Assembly: GCA_903970145.1 (NCBI GenBank)
Contig: CAJCHO010000015.1
Span: 1-53,571 of the forward strand
Direction of reading: 5' to 3'
DNA: 53,571 nt
Origin: Mycobacteriaceae bacterium
GTDB lineage: Bacteria > Pseudomonadota > Gammaproteobacteria > Burkholderiales > Burkholderiaceae_D
The position numbers and the translations under genes are program-made. The notes below the pieces were generated by a model, which ran no database searches, was not told where the DNA came from, and saw only the letters and a program-made list of their open reading frames with translations. Positions 27,630 to 37,907 of this stretch are shown piece after piece. Position 1 is the first letter of the stretch. Every line of letters begins with the position of its first letter.

Positions 27630-28847
27630 TCATCTTGCCCCCAGAGCGTCGAAGGGCAGGAATTCGACCATTTCGCCGCGGCGGATGACGGTTCGCGGCC
27701 GGTTGCGCACCAGACCATCAGCCCAGACTGTCGAGCTTAAGACGGCAGAGCCCTGATGGCCAAAAACATCGAGCCCGCCATCGGCATTGATGCGCACGCG
27801 CAGGAACTCTTCGCGGGCATCCGGCTTTTGCCAATCGAAATCGGCACGCATGCGATAGCTCTGCGCTGCCACCTCTACAACCCCAGCCAGGCGCAACAGG
27901 GCGGGACGTCCGAATACCAGAAAAGTGATGAAGCTTGCGACCGGATTGCCAGGCAGGCCGAGAAACCAGCTTTCTCCGAGCCTGCCAAAAGCGAAGGGCT
28001 TGCCCGGTTTCATGGCGATCTGCCAGAGATCCAGTCGACCTTCGGCCTGAAGTGCCGCCCGTACGTGGTCTTCCTCACCGACCGACATGCCACCACAGGT
28101 GATGATGCAGTCCGCACTCGCGGCTGCGCTGCGCAGCGCAGCGCGGGTCGCGTCAAGCGAATCCGGCACGATACCAAGATCGATTACCTCGCAGCCGAGC
28201 GACCCTACCAGCGCGTTCAGGGCAAAGCGGTTGGAGTTGTAAATCTGGCCCGGGGCGAGCGGCGCACCCGGCATGGCCAGCTCGTCGCCGGTAAAAAAGA
28301 CCGCTACTCGTACGCGGCGGTAGACGCACAGCTCGGCATTGCCAAGTGACGCCGCGAGGCCCAGGTGCTGAGCAGCAAGGCGCGTACCCGCGGCCAGCAC
28401 GGTCGTGCCAGCTCGGACATCTTCACCGGCACGACGGATCCACTGCCCCGACGCCGGGAGGACCTCGATACTGACGAAGTCAGCTCCAGCGCTCTGGATC
28501 GCGCGCGTGTCTTCCTGCATCACTACTGTGTCCGCGCCGCTCGGAATCAAACCTCCGGTAAATATGCGGGCGGCGCTATGGGGTGCCAGAGGGGCTGCGA
28601 TGTGACCGGCTGGGATGCGTTGACTGACCGGCAGGCGAATGCCGACCTCCCGGCAATCGGACACGCGCACCGCATATCCGTCCATCTGGGTGTTGTCGTG
28701 CGTCGGTACATCGATGGCGGCCGTGACGGCTTTCGCGAGGACCCGACCTGAGGCATCGATCGTCGCAAGACTCTGGGTCTCTTGCACTGGCAGGATGGCC
28801 GTGATCAGCCGCTCCAGAACAGTGTCCACGCTTAAGAGATCGGCCAT
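27630..28847 (-). CDS. moeA: Molybdopterin molybdenumtransferase MoeA (copy 1)
   Basis: 405 residues. Inserts molybdate into adenylated molybdopterin. Conserved NTQMDGYAV, ARIFTGGLIPSGADTVVMQED (residue run spans the conserved GADTVV), the GGMSVGEEDHV active-site loop, AMKPGKPFAFG and GLPGNPVAS. A second, diverged moeA is at 44832-46067. This copy is within the thrC-moaD-moaE transcript, 12 bases after thrC. Confidence 0.96.
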   Translation of the reverse strand: MADLLSVDTVLERLITAILPVQETQSLATIDASGRVLAKAVTAAIDVPTHDNTQMDGYAVRVSDCREVGIRLPVSQRIPAGHIAAPLAPHSAARIFTGGLIPSGADTVVMQEDTRAIQSAGADFVSIEVLPASGQWIRRAGEDVRAGTTVLAAGTRLAAQHLGLAASLGNAELCVYRRVRVAVFFTGDELAMPGAPLAPGQIYNSNRFALNALVGSLGCEVIDLGIVPDSLDATRAALRSAAASADCIITCGGMSVGEEDHVRAALQAEGRLDLWQIAMKPGKPFAFGRLGESWFLGLPGNPVASFITFLVFGRPALLRLAGVVEVAAQSYRMRADFDWQKPDAREEFLRVRINADGGLDVFGHQGSAVLSSTVWADGLVRNRPRTVIRRGEMVEFLPFDALGAR

Positions 28848-28859
28848 GGCGTGGACGCC

Positions 28860-30269
28860 TCAGGCCTGGGAGACAATGAACTCGCGTACCGCCCAGGCGC
28901 TCGCCGGCAAGACCGAGAATCGCTGTGGCAGGGATTCGATCCCTTCAAAAGCGGCCGGTCGCGGTGCCTCTCGTCCGAGGGCCTCCTCGATCGTCGTCGA
29001 GAATTTGGCCGGCAGCGCTGTCTCAAGAACAATCATTGGCACACCCGGCCTGCAAAACGGCCGCGCTACGGTAATGCCGTCGGCGGTATGGGGATCGATC
29101 ACCAGCCCACATTCGGCATCGACGCGGCGGATCGTCTCGATTCGTTCGGCGTGAGTGCTGTGGCCCGCCGCAAACCCGAATTCATCCCGTGCGCGCGCGA
29201 ACTCGACAGTACCGGCAAGATCGAATGAACCTTCCAGGGCGAGCCGATCCCACAGTTGGGCCACGCGCAGGCTGTCGCCATCGAACAGGTCAAACACGAG
29301 GCGCTCGAAATTCGAAGCCCGGCTGATGTCCATCGACGGGCTCGAGGTCTGCTCGGTCTGGGCGGCTGTACGCATCCGGTATTGGCCGGTAGTAAAGAAC
29401 TCGTAGAGGACGTCGTTCTCGTTGGTCGCACATACCAGGCGATCGATCGGCAGACCCATGAGCCGGGCGATGTGTCCGGAATAGATATTGCCAAAATTGC
29501 CCGACGGTACCGTAAACGAAACCTGCTCGTCGTTCGATCGGGTAGCGAGGAAGTAGCCACGAAAGTAGTAAACCACCTGGGCAACGATACGTGCCCAATT
29601 GATCGAATTGACCGTGGCCAGATGCTCGCTGGTCTTGAACTCGGCATCGCTACTAAGTTCCTTGACGATGTCCTGCGCCTGATCGAACACACCCTCGATG
29701 GCGATATTGAAAATATTGCGGTCGGTCAGGGAGTACATCTGCGCTGTCTGGAATGCGCTCATGCGCCCGAGTGGGGAGAGCATGAACACACGCACCCCGG
29801 CGCGCCCCCGCATGGCGTACTCCGCGGCGCTGCCGGTATCCCCGGAAGTCGCGCCGAGGATTGTCAGGCGTTCGTCACGCGCGGCCAGCACGTGTTCAAA
29901 CAGCCGGCCAAGCCACTGCATCGCGATGTCCTTGAAAGCGAGACTCGGACCATTGGACAAACCCAGCAGGTACAAGCCGCCCCCGAGTTCGCGCAGTGGC
30001 GTGATCTCGTCGCTCCCGAAGTTCTCGGCGTTGTAGGTGGCGTGCGCCAGCAATCGCAGCTGGTCGCGATCGATGTCGCCTACGAACTTGTTCATGATCT
30101 CGGTTGCCAGATCGGCGTAGCCAAGCGAGCGCCAGATCTCCAACTCGGCCAGCGAGACGCGCGCCATCGAGTGCGGCACGACCAGCCCACCATCGGGCGC
30201 GAGGCCTTCAAGCAGAATCTCGGTGAAGGCGCGCGGTGCCATACCGCCACGGGTGCTGACGTAATTCAT
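28860..30269 (-). CDS. thrC: Threonine synthase
   Basis: 469 residues from ATG 30269. PLP enzyme converting O-phosphohomoserine to threonine. N-terminal NYVSTRGG, PLP-lysine in SLAFKDIAMQ, the TSGDTGSAA phosphate loop and PSGNFGNI are all present; it belongs to the longer (class II, about 470-residue) group. Its start overlaps the stop of the VOC gene by four bases; hom, the preceding pathway enzyme, is just upstream. Confidence 0.97.
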   Translation of the reverse strand: MNYVSTRGGMAPRAFTEILLEGLAPDGGLVVPHSMARVSLAELEIWRSLGYADLATEIMNKFVGDIDRDQLRLLAHATYNAENFGSDEITPLRELGGGLYLLGLSNGPSLAFKDIAMQWLGRLFEHVLAARDERLTILGATSGDTGSAAEYAMRGRAGVRVFMLSPLGRMSAFQTAQMYSLTDRNIFNIAIEGVFDQAQDIVKELSSDAEFKTSEHLATVNSINWARIVAQVVYYFRGYFLATRSNDEQVSFTVPSGNFGNIYSGHIARLMGLPIDRLVCATNENDVLYEFFTTGQYRMRTAAQTEQTSSPSMDISRASNFERLVFDLFDGDSLRVAQLWDRLALEGSFDLAGTVEFARARDEFGFAAGHSTHAERIETIRRVDAECGLVIDPHTADGITVARPFCRPGVPMIVLETALPAKFSTTIEEALGREAPRPAAFEGIESLPQRFSVLPASAWAVREFIVSQA

Positions 30270-30649
30270 GCGCTCTCGGCCCCGACGCGCCAGGGTGGAT
30301 CGAGGCGATTGGAGCCGGCAAAGTAGAAACATAGCTGGTTGCCGTCCGGGTCGCGCAGACGGGCTTCGCGCCACAGCCAGGGCTCATCAGTTGGCGCGGT
30401 GTCGAATTGCACGCCGACCCCGCGCAGGCGCTCATAGCGCGCGTCGAGATCGTCGCATTCGAAATAGACCACCGTAGAGCCGCTTGTCATGGCTTCATCG
30501 ACTTCCAGCGACAGCGTCGCAGCGTTGCCCGGACACATCAGCCGTGCGTAATGCGGCGCAAGCACCAGCAATTCGAGTTCGAGGCGCCTGTAAAAGGCTA
30601 CAGCGCGCGCAAGTTGCCGGCAACCTAAAGTGACCTGGTTTAAGCGCAT
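30266..30649 (-). CDS. VOC (glyoxalase/bleomycin-resistance) family protein
   Basis: 127 residues. Paired beta-alpha-beta-beta-beta modules of the vicinal-oxygen-chelate fold (RLNQVTLGCRQLARAVAFYR, split by its conserved pair, and the later RDPDGNQLCFY). Metal-binding enzyme or binding protein of unknown substrate. It lies between hom and thrC in the same transcript with a four-base overlap to thrC, so it may be an accidental insert or have a role linked to amino-acid metabolism. Confidence 0.85.
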   Translation of the reverse strand: MRLNQVTLGCRQLARAVAFYRRLELELLVLAPHYARLMCPGNAATLSLEVDEAMTSGSTVVYFECDDLDARYERLRGVGVQFDTAPTDEPWLWREARLRDPDGNQLCFYFAGSNRLDPPWRVGAESA

Positions 30650-30675
30650 CGATCAGTCCGCGCTCGGTGAATGAC

Positions 30676-31986
30676 TCAAGTGAGGGTCTCAAGGCGGATG
30701 CGCGTGACCGGCGAGAGCACCGTCGCCAGGGCTTCGATGCCCGCGATTGCGACGTTCACGCTGGCTTCGCGCACGCGATGAGTGAGCATGATGATGTCGG
30801 TCTGCATTTCGCCTTCTTCGGGCTCCTTTTGCAGGAATGCCTCTATCGAAATCTCGCGCTCGGCGAGAATTCGCGTGATATCGGCCAGCACCCCCGGCTG
30901 ATCGAGCACGCGCAGGCGCAGATAATAGGCCGTGACAACCTCGCCGATGGGCAGGATCGGCGTGGCAACGAGCGCGCCCGGCTGGAAGGCCAGATGGGGC
31001 ACGCGCTGCTCCGGGTCGGCTGTGTGCAGGCGCGTCACGTCTACCAGGTCGGCCACCACGGCCGACGCGGTCGGCTCGGCACCCGCGCCAGCGCCGTAGT
31101 AGAGCGTCTGTCCAACCGCATCGCCCTTGACGAGCACGGCGTTCATGACACCATCGACGTTCGCCAAGAGTCGGCGCACCGGAATGAGCGTCGGATGAAC
31201 GCGCATTTCGATGCCCTCACCGCTGCGCCGCGATATCCCGAGCAGCTTGATGCGGTAGCCAAGCTCGTCGGCATAGCGGATATCCTGGATCGCGAGCTCG
31301 GTTATCCCCTCGGTGTAGCACTTTGAGAACTGCATAGGAATACCGAAGACGATCGCGCTCATGATCGCGAGCTTGTGCGCCGAGTCGATACCCTCGATGT
31401 CGAAAGTCGGATCGGCTTCGGCATAGCCCAGTTCCTGGGCGTCATTGAGTGCCTCGTCGAAGGCCTGCCCACGCTCGCGCATCTGGCTGAGAATGTAGTT
31501 GCTGGTGCCATTGATGATGCCGGCGATCCATTCAATGCGATTGGCCGTGAGCCCCTCGCGCAGGGCCTTGATGACCGGGATGCCGCCTGCCACGGCCGCC
31601 TCGAACGCCACCATCACGCCGGCCTTCTGGGCGGCCGCGAAGATCTCGTTGCCGTGGTGCGCAAGCAGCGCCTTATTGGCTGTCACGACATGCTTGCCAG
31701 CGGCGATTGCGGCGAGGATCAATTCGCGCGCCGGAGACTCGCCACCGATCACTTCTACGACGATCTCAACCTGCGGGTCGGTTGCCACGCGCATCAGGTC
31801 GGTGTCGATGCGCATATCGGGCCCAACAATCGTGCGCGCCTTGTTGGCATCGCGCGCGCCCACGGCGACAATCTCGATCCCGCGACCGGCGCGGCGCGTG
31901 ATCTCGCCCTGGTTGCGCATGAGCACCCGATAGGTTCCGGATCCGACGGTACCGACGCCGAGCAGGCCAACCTTGATCGAATCCAC
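30676..31986 (-). CDS. hom: Homoserine dehydrogenase
   Basis: 436 residues. NAD(P)-dependent reduction of aspartate semialdehyde to homoserine. N-terminal Rossmann GLLGVGTVGSGTYRVL, the central AAVAGGIPVIKALREGL, FDIEGIDSAHKLAIM and the ADPTFDIEG catalytic region are intact, and a C-terminal ACT domain (from about residue 350) suggests threonine feedback. Start overlaps the stop of alaC by one base (TGATG). Confidence 0.97.
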   Translation of the reverse strand: MDSIKVGLLGVGTVGSGTYRVLMRNQGEITRRAGRGIEIVAVGARDANKARTIVGPDMRIDTDLMRVATDPQVEIVVEVIGGESPARELILAAIAAGKHVVTANKALLAHHGNEIFAAAQKAGVMVAFEAAVAGGIPVIKALREGLTANRIEWIAGIINGTSNYILSQMRERGQAFDEALNDAQELGYAEADPTFDIEGIDSAHKLAIMSAIVFGIPMQFSKCYTEGITELAIQDIRYADELGYRIKLLGISRRSGEGIEMRVHPTLIPVRRLLANVDGVMNAVLVKGDAVGQTLYYGAGAGAEPTASAVVADLVDVTRLHTADPEQRVPHLAFQPGALVATPILPIGEVVTAYYLRLRVLDQPGVLADITRILAEREISIEAFLQKEPEEGEMQTDIIMLTHRVREASVNVAIAGIEALATVLSPVTRIRLETLT

Positions 31987-33182
31987 TAGGCGACTCGCTT
32001 GATGAGACCGTCCTTGCGGAACATGTCCTTGATGCCTCGCAGCGCCTGGCGAATGCGCTGCTCGTTCTCGATGAGCGCGAATCGCACATGGCCGTCGCCG
32101 TAGTCGCCAAAACCGATCCCGGGTGAAACCGCGACCTTGGCGTCGGCGAGGAGCTTCTTGGCGAACTCGAGCGAACCCTGGGCCCGATAGGCTTCGGGAA
32201 TCTGCGCCCAGATATACATGGACGCGCGCGGCAGCTCAACCTGCCAGCCGGTCTCGAGCAGGCCCTGCACCATGACATCGCGGCGCCGCTGGTATTTCAG
32301 GGCGATCTCCGCCACACAGTCCTGCGGCCCTTCGAGGGCGGCGATGGCAGCGATCTGCAGCGGCGTGAAGGTGCCGTAGTCGTGATAGCTCTTCATGCGT
32401 CCGAGAGCGGCCACCAGCTCGGCATTGCCAACCATGAATCCAATGCGCCAGCCCGCCATGTTGTAACTTTTTGACATGGTAAAGAACTCGACGGCGACGT
32501 CGCGCGCTCCCGGCACCTGCATGATCGATGGGGCCTTCCAGCCATCAAAGGTGATGTCGGCGTAAGCGAGATCGTGCACTACCAGGATATCGTGCTGGCG
32601 CGCGAGTTCGATGATGCGCTCGAAAAACTCCAATTCGACGCATTGCGCGGTCGGATTCGACGGAAAGCCCAGCACCATCATCTTGGGCTTGGGAATGGAT
32701 TCGCGGATGGCGCGCTCCAGTTCCACAAAAAAGTCCACGCCCGGCGTCATGCGTACCGAGCGGATGTCGGCACCGGCAATGACCGCGCCATAGATGTGGA
32801 TCGGATAGCTGGGATTGGGCACCAGCACCGTGTCGCCGCGATCCAGCGTGGCGAGCATCAGGTGAGCGAGGCCCTCCTTCGAACCAATGGTGACAATCGC
32901 TTCGCGGTCCGCATCGATCTCCACACCATAGCGACTCTGGTACCAGCGCGCGATGGCCAGGCGCAGGCGCGGGATACCCTTCGAGACAGAGTAACCGTGG
33001 GTATCGGGTCGCTGCGCCGATTCGACGAGCTTGTCGACGATGTGCGCCGGCGTGGCGCCGTCAGGATTACCCATGCTCATGTCGATGATGTCTTCGCCAC
33101 GGCGCCGCGCCGCCATCTTCAGCTCGGCGGTGATGTTGAAAACATACGGCGGCAGACGCTTGATGCGCGAAAACTCTCTCAT
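31986..33182 (-). CDS. alaC: Alanine transaminase, AlaC-type aminotransferase
   Basis: 398 residues from ATG 33182, with a GGGG ribosome site. Fold type I PLP aminotransferase with the [10 protein letters not shown] loop and [12 protein letters not shown] containing the PLP lysine. Ordering before hom and thrC is the usual betaproteobacterial arrangement; E. coli AlaC makes alanine from pyruvate. A long upstream extension is not family sequence. Confidence 0.93.
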   Translation of the reverse strand: MREFSRIKRLPPYVFNITAELKMAARRRGEDIIDMSMGNPDGATPAHIVDKLVESAQRPDTHGYSVSKGIPRLRLAIARWYQSRYGVEIDADREAIVTIGSKEGLAHLMLATLDRGDTVLVPNPSYPIHIYGAVIAGADIRSVRMTPGVDFFVELERAIRESIPKPKMMVLGFPSNPTAQCVELEFFERIIELARQHDILVVHDLAYADITFDGWKAPSIMQVPGARDVAVEFFTMSKSYNMAGWRIGFMVGNAELVAALGRMKSYHDYGTFTPLQIAAIAALEGPQDCVAEIALKYQRRRDVMVQGLLETGWQVELPRASMYIWAQIPEAYRAQGSLEFAKKLLADAKVAVSPGIGFGDYGDGHVRFALIENEQRIRQALRGIKDMFRKDGLIKRVA

Positions 33183-33259
33183 GCGAACCCCAGAAGAACC
33201 GCTACAATGCCTCTCGCGCCAGGTCCCGCCGGACGCGATGTTGCAGTGCCAAATAAACG

Positions 33260-33265
33260 TATAAT
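33260..33265 (+). promoter_or_regulatory. -10 element upstream of the aminoarabinose operon
   Basis: TATAAT in the divergent gap between alaC and the Mth938-like gene, with no good -35 at 16-18 bases. If used, it gives a leader of roughly 85-90 nt. The PmrA/PhoP-type box I would expect for aminoarabinose genes was not evident. Confidence 0.35.
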
Positions 33266-33358
33266 TTACTGCATCGGCGCTCGCAACACCAAGCCGCGTC
33301 CGCTGCGCCAGCGGCGCACGCCCCGCGAACGCCAGTCGATGTGCCCCTTTTACTGCCC

Positions 33359-33748
33359 GTGAAACTCCATCAACAAAGAGCACTCGGCTCCTACAATACC
33401 TTCACCGCCTACGGCGAGAACTATGTGCAGATCAATGAGGTGCGCTATGAGCACAGCCTCTTGGTTATGCCCGAGGGACCGATCCTGCCGTGGCCGGTGG
33501 CGAGTTTTGCGCAGCTTGGCACCGAGCACTTCCTGCAGATCGCCAAGCTCGCTCCCGAAGTCGTGGTGTTTGGCAGTGGCGCGCGCCTGCGCTTCTTGCA
33601 CCCGCAGATCACCCGTGTGCTCGCCGAGCACCACATCGGCTTTGAGACCATGGACGTGCACGCCGCCTGCCGCACCTACAATATCCTCATGAGCGAAGAG
33701 CGCCAGGTGCTGTGCGCACTCTTGCTAGAGACGGGCGAAGGACCCTGA
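33359..33748 (+). CDS. Mth938-like domain protein (DUF498)
   Basis: 129 residues from GTG 33359, which gives the family start MKLHQQ; GTG 33341 is a longer alternative. Mth938/NDUFAF3-like fold: [29 protein letters not shown], and [19 protein letters not shown]. Function unclear in bacteria. Its last bases overlap the ATG of arnT (TGATG), so it heads the aminoarabinose operon. Confidence 0.87.
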   Translation: MKLHQQRALGSYNTFTAYGENYVQINEVRYEHSLLVMPEGPILPWPVASFAQLGTEHFLQIAKLAPEVVVFGSGARLRFLHPQITRVLAEHHIGFETMDVHAACRTYNILMSEERQVLCALLLETGEGP

Positions 33749-35430
33749 TGCACAAACTGCCCGGGCACAGGCACCTCTTGGTCTGGGTGTTGGTGCTGCT
33801 GTTCGGGATCGCCTGGATTGGCGCTCTCGGACTGCGCCACCTGGCCAAGACCGACGAGGGCCGTTACGCGGAAATTCCGCGCGAGATGGTGGCGACAGGC
33901 GACTGGCTCACGCCCCGACTTGACGGCCTGAAGTACTTCGAGAAACCGGCGCTGCAATACTGGGCTACCGCCAGCGCCTACGAGCTCTTGGGCGTGAGTG
34001 AATTCGCCAGCCGCCTGTGGGTTGGCGTGACGGGCCTGCTGTGTGTGGCCGCCATCGGTGCCACCGGCGCACGCCTGTTTGGGCGCAGCACCGGCATCTA
34101 TGCCGCGCTGATTCTCGCCAGCTCGCTGCTGTTCGTGATGATGTCCCACATCGATACGCTCGACATGGGTCTGACCTGTTTCATGAATCTTGGGCTGTGC
34201 GCTGCGCTCCTAGCGCGTGCCGCGCCAGCGGGCCCGGCGGCGCGCCTGATGATGCTTGGGGCCTGGGCCGCCTTCGGCCTCGCCATCCTCTCGAAGGGTC
34301 TCGTCGGTCTGGTGCTGCCCGGGGCAGTCCTTGTCCTCTATGTGGCGACATCGCGCGACTGGGCCTTTGTGCGCCGCATGGAGCCGCTCTGGGGACCCCT
34401 GGTGCTGCTTGTCATCACGGCACCGTGGTTCGTGGCGGTGTCACGCGCCAATCCCGGATTCTTTCACTTCTTTTTCATTCACGAGCATTTTGAGCGCTAC
34501 CTCACGACCAGTCATCACCGTGAAGGGCCGTGGTGGTATTTCCTGCCCATCGTGGCACTGGGCTGCCTGCCGTGGACGGGACTCGTTCCAGGGGCCCTTG
34601 GCCGGGCCTGGCGCCGTCCCGAGGCGACTCGACCGGCCGTGACCGCTGATCGTTTTGCGCCAGACCGGCTGCTCTTTATCTGGGTACTTTTTATTTTCGT
34701 GTTTTTTTCGGCTTCGGGTTCCAAGCTGCCGTCCTATGTCCTGCCGCTGTTTCCCGCCCTCGCCCTCCTTGTCGCACGCCACCTGACACTGGACGCCGCG
34801 CCACACCTCGCGCGCCATGCCCTCATCGTGTGTGTGTTCGCTGCACTGGCGGCGCTCACCTGCGTGCTCGCCGCGCCACTGGGGCTTTTGGCAGCACAGA
34901 GGGACGCGCAATATGCACAGGCACTGGCGCATTTTCTTAACTGGCTGAGCGCTGCGGCGGCGCTCTTGGCTCTCGGAGCGGGGGCAGGCGCCGCCCTCGC
35001 CTTCGCCCGGCGCGCCACCTACGCGGTAGCCACCATCGCCGCCAGCGCCCTGACGGGGGCTCTGGTGGGTCTCGCCGGGTATGATGCGCTTGACCACTAC
35101 GCCTCGGCGCACTACGTGGCCCGCGCCCTAGAAGGACAGATCGATCCCAACAGCGCGCTCTACGCCGTCGAGATCTATGACCAGACTCTGCCCTTTTATC
35201 TCGGACGGACCTTCACTCTCGTCAATGAGCGCGATGAACTGGATTTCGGACTCAATGAAGAGCCGCAAAAAGGCGTACCGAGTCTTGACGCCTTTATCGG
35301 GCGTTGGCAGGTCGATACCAAGGCGATCGCAATCATGCCGCCCTCGACCTACCGCCGACTCGCCGCCATGAATTTTTCGATGCGTGTCATCCTGATGGAC
35401 CAGCGGTTCGTTGTAATAGCCAAACCATGA
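33748..35430 (+). CDS. arnT: Glycosyltransferase ArnT-like (GT83)
   Basis: 560 residues from ATG 33748. Multi-pass inner-membrane protein that in E. coli transfers L-Ara4N from undecaprenyl phosphate to lipid A, causing cationic antimicrobial-peptide resistance. N-terminal TDEGRYAEIPREMVATGDWL and LDGLKYFEKPALQYW are the conserved periplasmic metal and substrate loops. About 11-13 membrane segments. Located at the head of the arn genes instead of after arnD as in E. coli. Confidence 0.93.
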   Translation: MHKLPGHRHLLVWVLVLLFGIAWIGALGLRHLAKTDEGRYAEIPREMVATGDWLTPRLDGLKYFEKPALQYWATASAYELLGVSEFASRLWVGVTGLLCVAAIGATGARLFGRSTGIYAALILASSLLFVMMSHIDTLDMGLTCFMNLGLCAALLARAAPAGPAARLMMLGAWAAFGLAILSKGLVGLVLPGAVLVLYVATSRDWAFVRRMEPLWGPLVLLVITAPWFVAVSRANPGFFHFFFIHEHFERYLTTSHHREGPWWYFLPIVALGCLPWTGLVPGALGRAWRRPEATRPAVTADRFAPDRLLFIWVLFIFVFFSASGSKLPSYVLPLFPALALLVARHLTLDAAPHLARHALIVCVFAALAALTCVLAAPLGLLAAQRDAQYAQALAHFLNWLSAAAALLALGAGAGAALAFARRATYAVATIAASALTGALVGLAGYDALDHYASAHYVARALEGQIDPNSALYAVEIYDQTLPFYLGRTFTLVNERDELDFGLNEEPQKGVPSLDAFIGRWQVDTKAIAIMPPSTYRRLAAMNFSMRVILMDQRFVVIAKP

Positions 35431-35801
35431 GTCTGATCAGCTTTTCCCTCATTTTTACCGGAGTCCTGCTCAACGCGCTGGCCCAGCTGCTGTTAAAGGC
35501 GGGGGTCAACGCGGTCGGAGCCTTTTCGTTCAGTGCCGAAAACGTGATCCCGATCGGCCTGAGGCTCGCCTCGCAGTGGCCCATCCTGGGAGGCCTGGCC
35601 TGTTATGTAATCAGCGTGGTGGTATGGATTCTCGGTCTGTCGCGCGTGGACGTGTCGGTCGCCTATCCGATGCTCTCGCTGGGCTATGTCGTCAACGCCG
35701 CGGCCGCCTGGTGGCTGTTTGGTGAAGCCGTCACGCTTGAGCGCGCACTCGGAATCGGCGTGATCCTTGTCGGAGTCTATATCGTCGCGCGTAGCGCCTA
35801 G
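35427..35801 (+). CDS. arnE: Small EamA/SMR-type flippase subunit, ArnE-like
   Basis: 124 residues, four membrane helices, with the SMR-type segment LLNALAQLLLKAGVNAVG and VVWILGLSRVDVSVAYPML. In E. coli ArnE and ArnF form the undecaprenyl-Ara4N flippase. Only one such gene is present here, so it may act as a homodimer. ATG overlaps arnT by four bases. Confidence 0.87.
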   Translation: MSLISFSLIFTGVLLNALAQLLLKAGVNAVGAFSFSAENVIPIGLRLASQWPILGGLACYVISVVVWILGLSRVDVSVAYPMLSLGYVVNAAAAWWLFGEAVTLERALGIGVILVGVYIVARSA

Positions 35802-35808
35802 TCCCACC

Positions 35809-36954
35809 ATGACACGAGCTTACCTGCCCTTTACGCGACCATCGATCGACGAGGCCACCATCGAGGGTGTGGCCGAAGTGCTGCGCAGCGGCTGGATTAC
35901 CTCGGGGCCCAAGGTCAAGGCCTTTGAGCAGGCCCTAAGTGAATATTGCGGCAATCGTCCGGTACGTGCCTTCAATTCGGGCACCTGCACCATGGAGATT
36001 GCCTTGCGCATTGCCGGCATCGGCACTGGCGATGAAGTGATTACCACACCATTGAGCTGGGTGGCCACCAGCAACGTGGTTCTCGGGGTCGGAGCGACGC
36101 CGGTGTTTGTCGATATCGATCCCGTCACGCGCAATATCGACTTGACGCGCCTCGAAGCTGCAATTACACCGGCCACGCGCGCCATCATTCCGGTGGATCT
36201 CGCCGGATTGCCGGTCGATCGCAAACGACTCTATGAGTTGGCAGGGCGCTACAAGCTGCGTGTGGTCGAGGACGCAGCGCAGTCATTCGGCAGCCACTGG
36301 AATGGCGAGCGCATCGGCGCGATCGGCGATTTCGTCTCCTTTAGCTTTCACGCCAACAAGAACATCACCACCATCGAGGGCGGCTGTCTGGTCATGTCCG
36401 ATGAAGCCGAGGCACGCCTGGCCGAACAGTACCGTCTGCAGGGGGTGGTGCGCTCGGGCTTTGACGGCATGCAGGTTGAACTGGTCGGTGGCAAGTTCAA
36501 TCTGACCGATGTCGCCGCACGGGTCGGGCTGGGGCAACTTCCCCACGTGGTGAGCTTCAGCGAACGTCGTGCGGCACTGGCGCGTCGTTACCTGGATCTC
36601 TTTGAGAAGGCCGATGCAGCCGGTCTCGGTCTGGGCCTTCCTGTGGCCGATTTTTCCAATAGCAACTGGCATATGTTCCAGGTGGTGCTACCCGAGGCGC
36701 GCCTGTCGGTCGCACGCGCTGACATCATGGCGCAATTGCACGAAGCCGGGATCGGAACCGGGGTGCACTATCCGGCGATCCACCTGTTCGCCCTCTACCA
36801 GCGCTTAGGCTGGCAGGCGGGAAGCTTTCCGGTAGCCGAGTACACTGGACGAAATATTCTGACGCTGCCGCTGTTCCCGGCGATGCAGGACGCCGACGTC
36901 GACTTCGTTGTCGAGACGCTCATTTCGATTTTGCTACGCAATTCGCGATCATGA
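35809..36954 (+). CDS. arnB: UDP-Ara4O aminotransferase ArnB
   Basis: 381 residues from ATG 35809. PLP-dependent DegT/DnrJ/EryC1 aminotransferase. Opens with RAYLPFTRPSIDEATIEGV, and shows SGTCTMEIAL, EDAAQSFGSHW and the SFHANKNITTIEGG block containing the PLP lysine. It makes UDP-Ara4N from the 4-keto sugar. Eight bases after the flippase gene and four-base overlap to arnC. Confidence 0.96.
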   Translation: MTRAYLPFTRPSIDEATIEGVAEVLRSGWITSGPKVKAFEQALSEYCGNRPVRAFNSGTCTMEIALRIAGIGTGDEVITTPLSWVATSNVVLGVGATPVFVDIDPVTRNIDLTRLEAAITPATRAIIPVDLAGLPVDRKRLYELAGRYKLRVVEDAAQSFGSHWNGERIGAIGDFVSFSFHANKNITTIEGGCLVMSDEAEARLAEQYRLQGVVRSGFDGMQVELVGGKFNLTDVAARVGLGQLPHVVSFSERRAALARRYLDLFEKADAAGLGLGLPVADFSNSNWHMFQVVLPEARLSVARADIMAQLHEAGIGTGVHYPAIHLFALYQRLGWQAGSFPVAEYTGRNILTLPLFPAMQDADVDFVVETLISILLRNSRS

Positions 36955-37907
36955 CCACACCCATTTTGTCGGTGATCGTTCCGGTCTACAACGAGTCCGA
37001 CGGGCTAAACGCTCTCTTCGAGCGCCTCTATGGTGCGCTCGATGTCCTGCGACCGCGGCTCGAGGCAGGCTACGAAGTCATTTTCGTCAATGACGGCAGC
37101 CGCGACAATTCCGCCGCACTGCTCGCGGCCCAGTTTCACGCGCGGCCCGACGTGACGCGCGTGATCCTGTTTAACGCCAACTACGGCCAGCACTCGGCGA
37201 TCATGGCCGGGTTCAAGTACGCACGCGGCGAGATGATAGTCACGCTCGACGCGGACTTGCAGAATCCACCCGAGGAAATCGGCAATCTGGTGGCGCAGAT
37301 GCGTGCTGGCCACGACTACGTGGGCACCATCCGCCGCGAGCGGCGCGACTCCTGGTTCCGGCGCAAGGCCTCGCGTGCCATGAACCGACTGCGCGAGCGC
37401 ATCACACGCATCCAGATGACTGATCAGGGATGCATGCTGCGCGCCTATTCTCGCCGCATCATCGACACCATCAACCAATGCAACGAACTCAACACTTTCA
37501 TCCCCGCCCTGGCCTATACCTTTGCCAATAATCCGGTGGAAATCGAGGTCGGGCACGCTGAGCGCGCGGCCGGGGAATCGAAGTATTCGCTCTACAGTCT
37601 CATTCGCCTGAATTTCGATCTGGTCACGGGCTTTTCACTGGTGCCCTTGCAGATGTTCTCACTGCTGGGGATCCTGCTCTCCCTGTGCTCGGCGGGCTTC
37701 GTTGGCTACCTGGCACTACGCCGGCTGCTCGTCGGACCGGAGGCCGAAGGCCTGTTCACGCTGTTTGGCATCGCCTTTTTCCTGATCGGTGTGCTGCTCT
37801 TTGGAATCGGCCTGCTTGGTGAATACACGGGCCGTATCTATGAACAGGTCCGTGACCGGCCACGCTACGTGGTCCAGGCAGTCCTGGAAGCGACCGGCAA
37901 GCCCTGA
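36951..37907 (+). CDS. arnC: Undecaprenyl-phosphate Ara4FN transferase ArnC
   Basis: 318 residues. GT2-type transferase: N-terminal SVIVPVYNESDGL, FVNDGSRDNSA and DADLQNPPEE nucleotide and metal motifs, then two C-terminal transmembrane helices (LVPLQMFSLLGILLSL and FGIAFFLIGVLLFGIG) anchoring it in the inner membrane. Transfers Ara4-formyl-N to undecaprenyl phosphate. Confidence 0.96.
   Translation: MTTPILSVIVPVYNESDGLNALFERLYGALDVLRPRLEAGYEVIFVNDGSRDNSAALLAAQFHARPDVTRVILFNANYGQHSAIMAGFKYARGEMIVTLDADLQNPPEEIGNLVAQMRAGHDYVGTIRRERRDSWFRRKASRAMNRLRERITRIQMTDQGCMLRAYSRRIIDTINQCNELNTFIPALAYTFANNPVEIEVGHAERAAGESKYSLYSLIRLNFDLVTGFSLVPLQMFSLLGILLSLCSAGFVGYLALRRLLVGPEAEGLFTLFGIAFFLIGVLLFGIGLLGEYTGRIYEQVRDRPRYVVQAVLEATGKP

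Noticed and set aside
29256..30326. 356-codon open frame antisense to thrC
   Set aside because: Shadow of thrC with no domain features.
33183..33358. PmrA/PhoP-type box for the arn operon
   Set aside because: A TATAAT is present but no convincing direct repeat or -35 was seen, so no two-component control is claimed.
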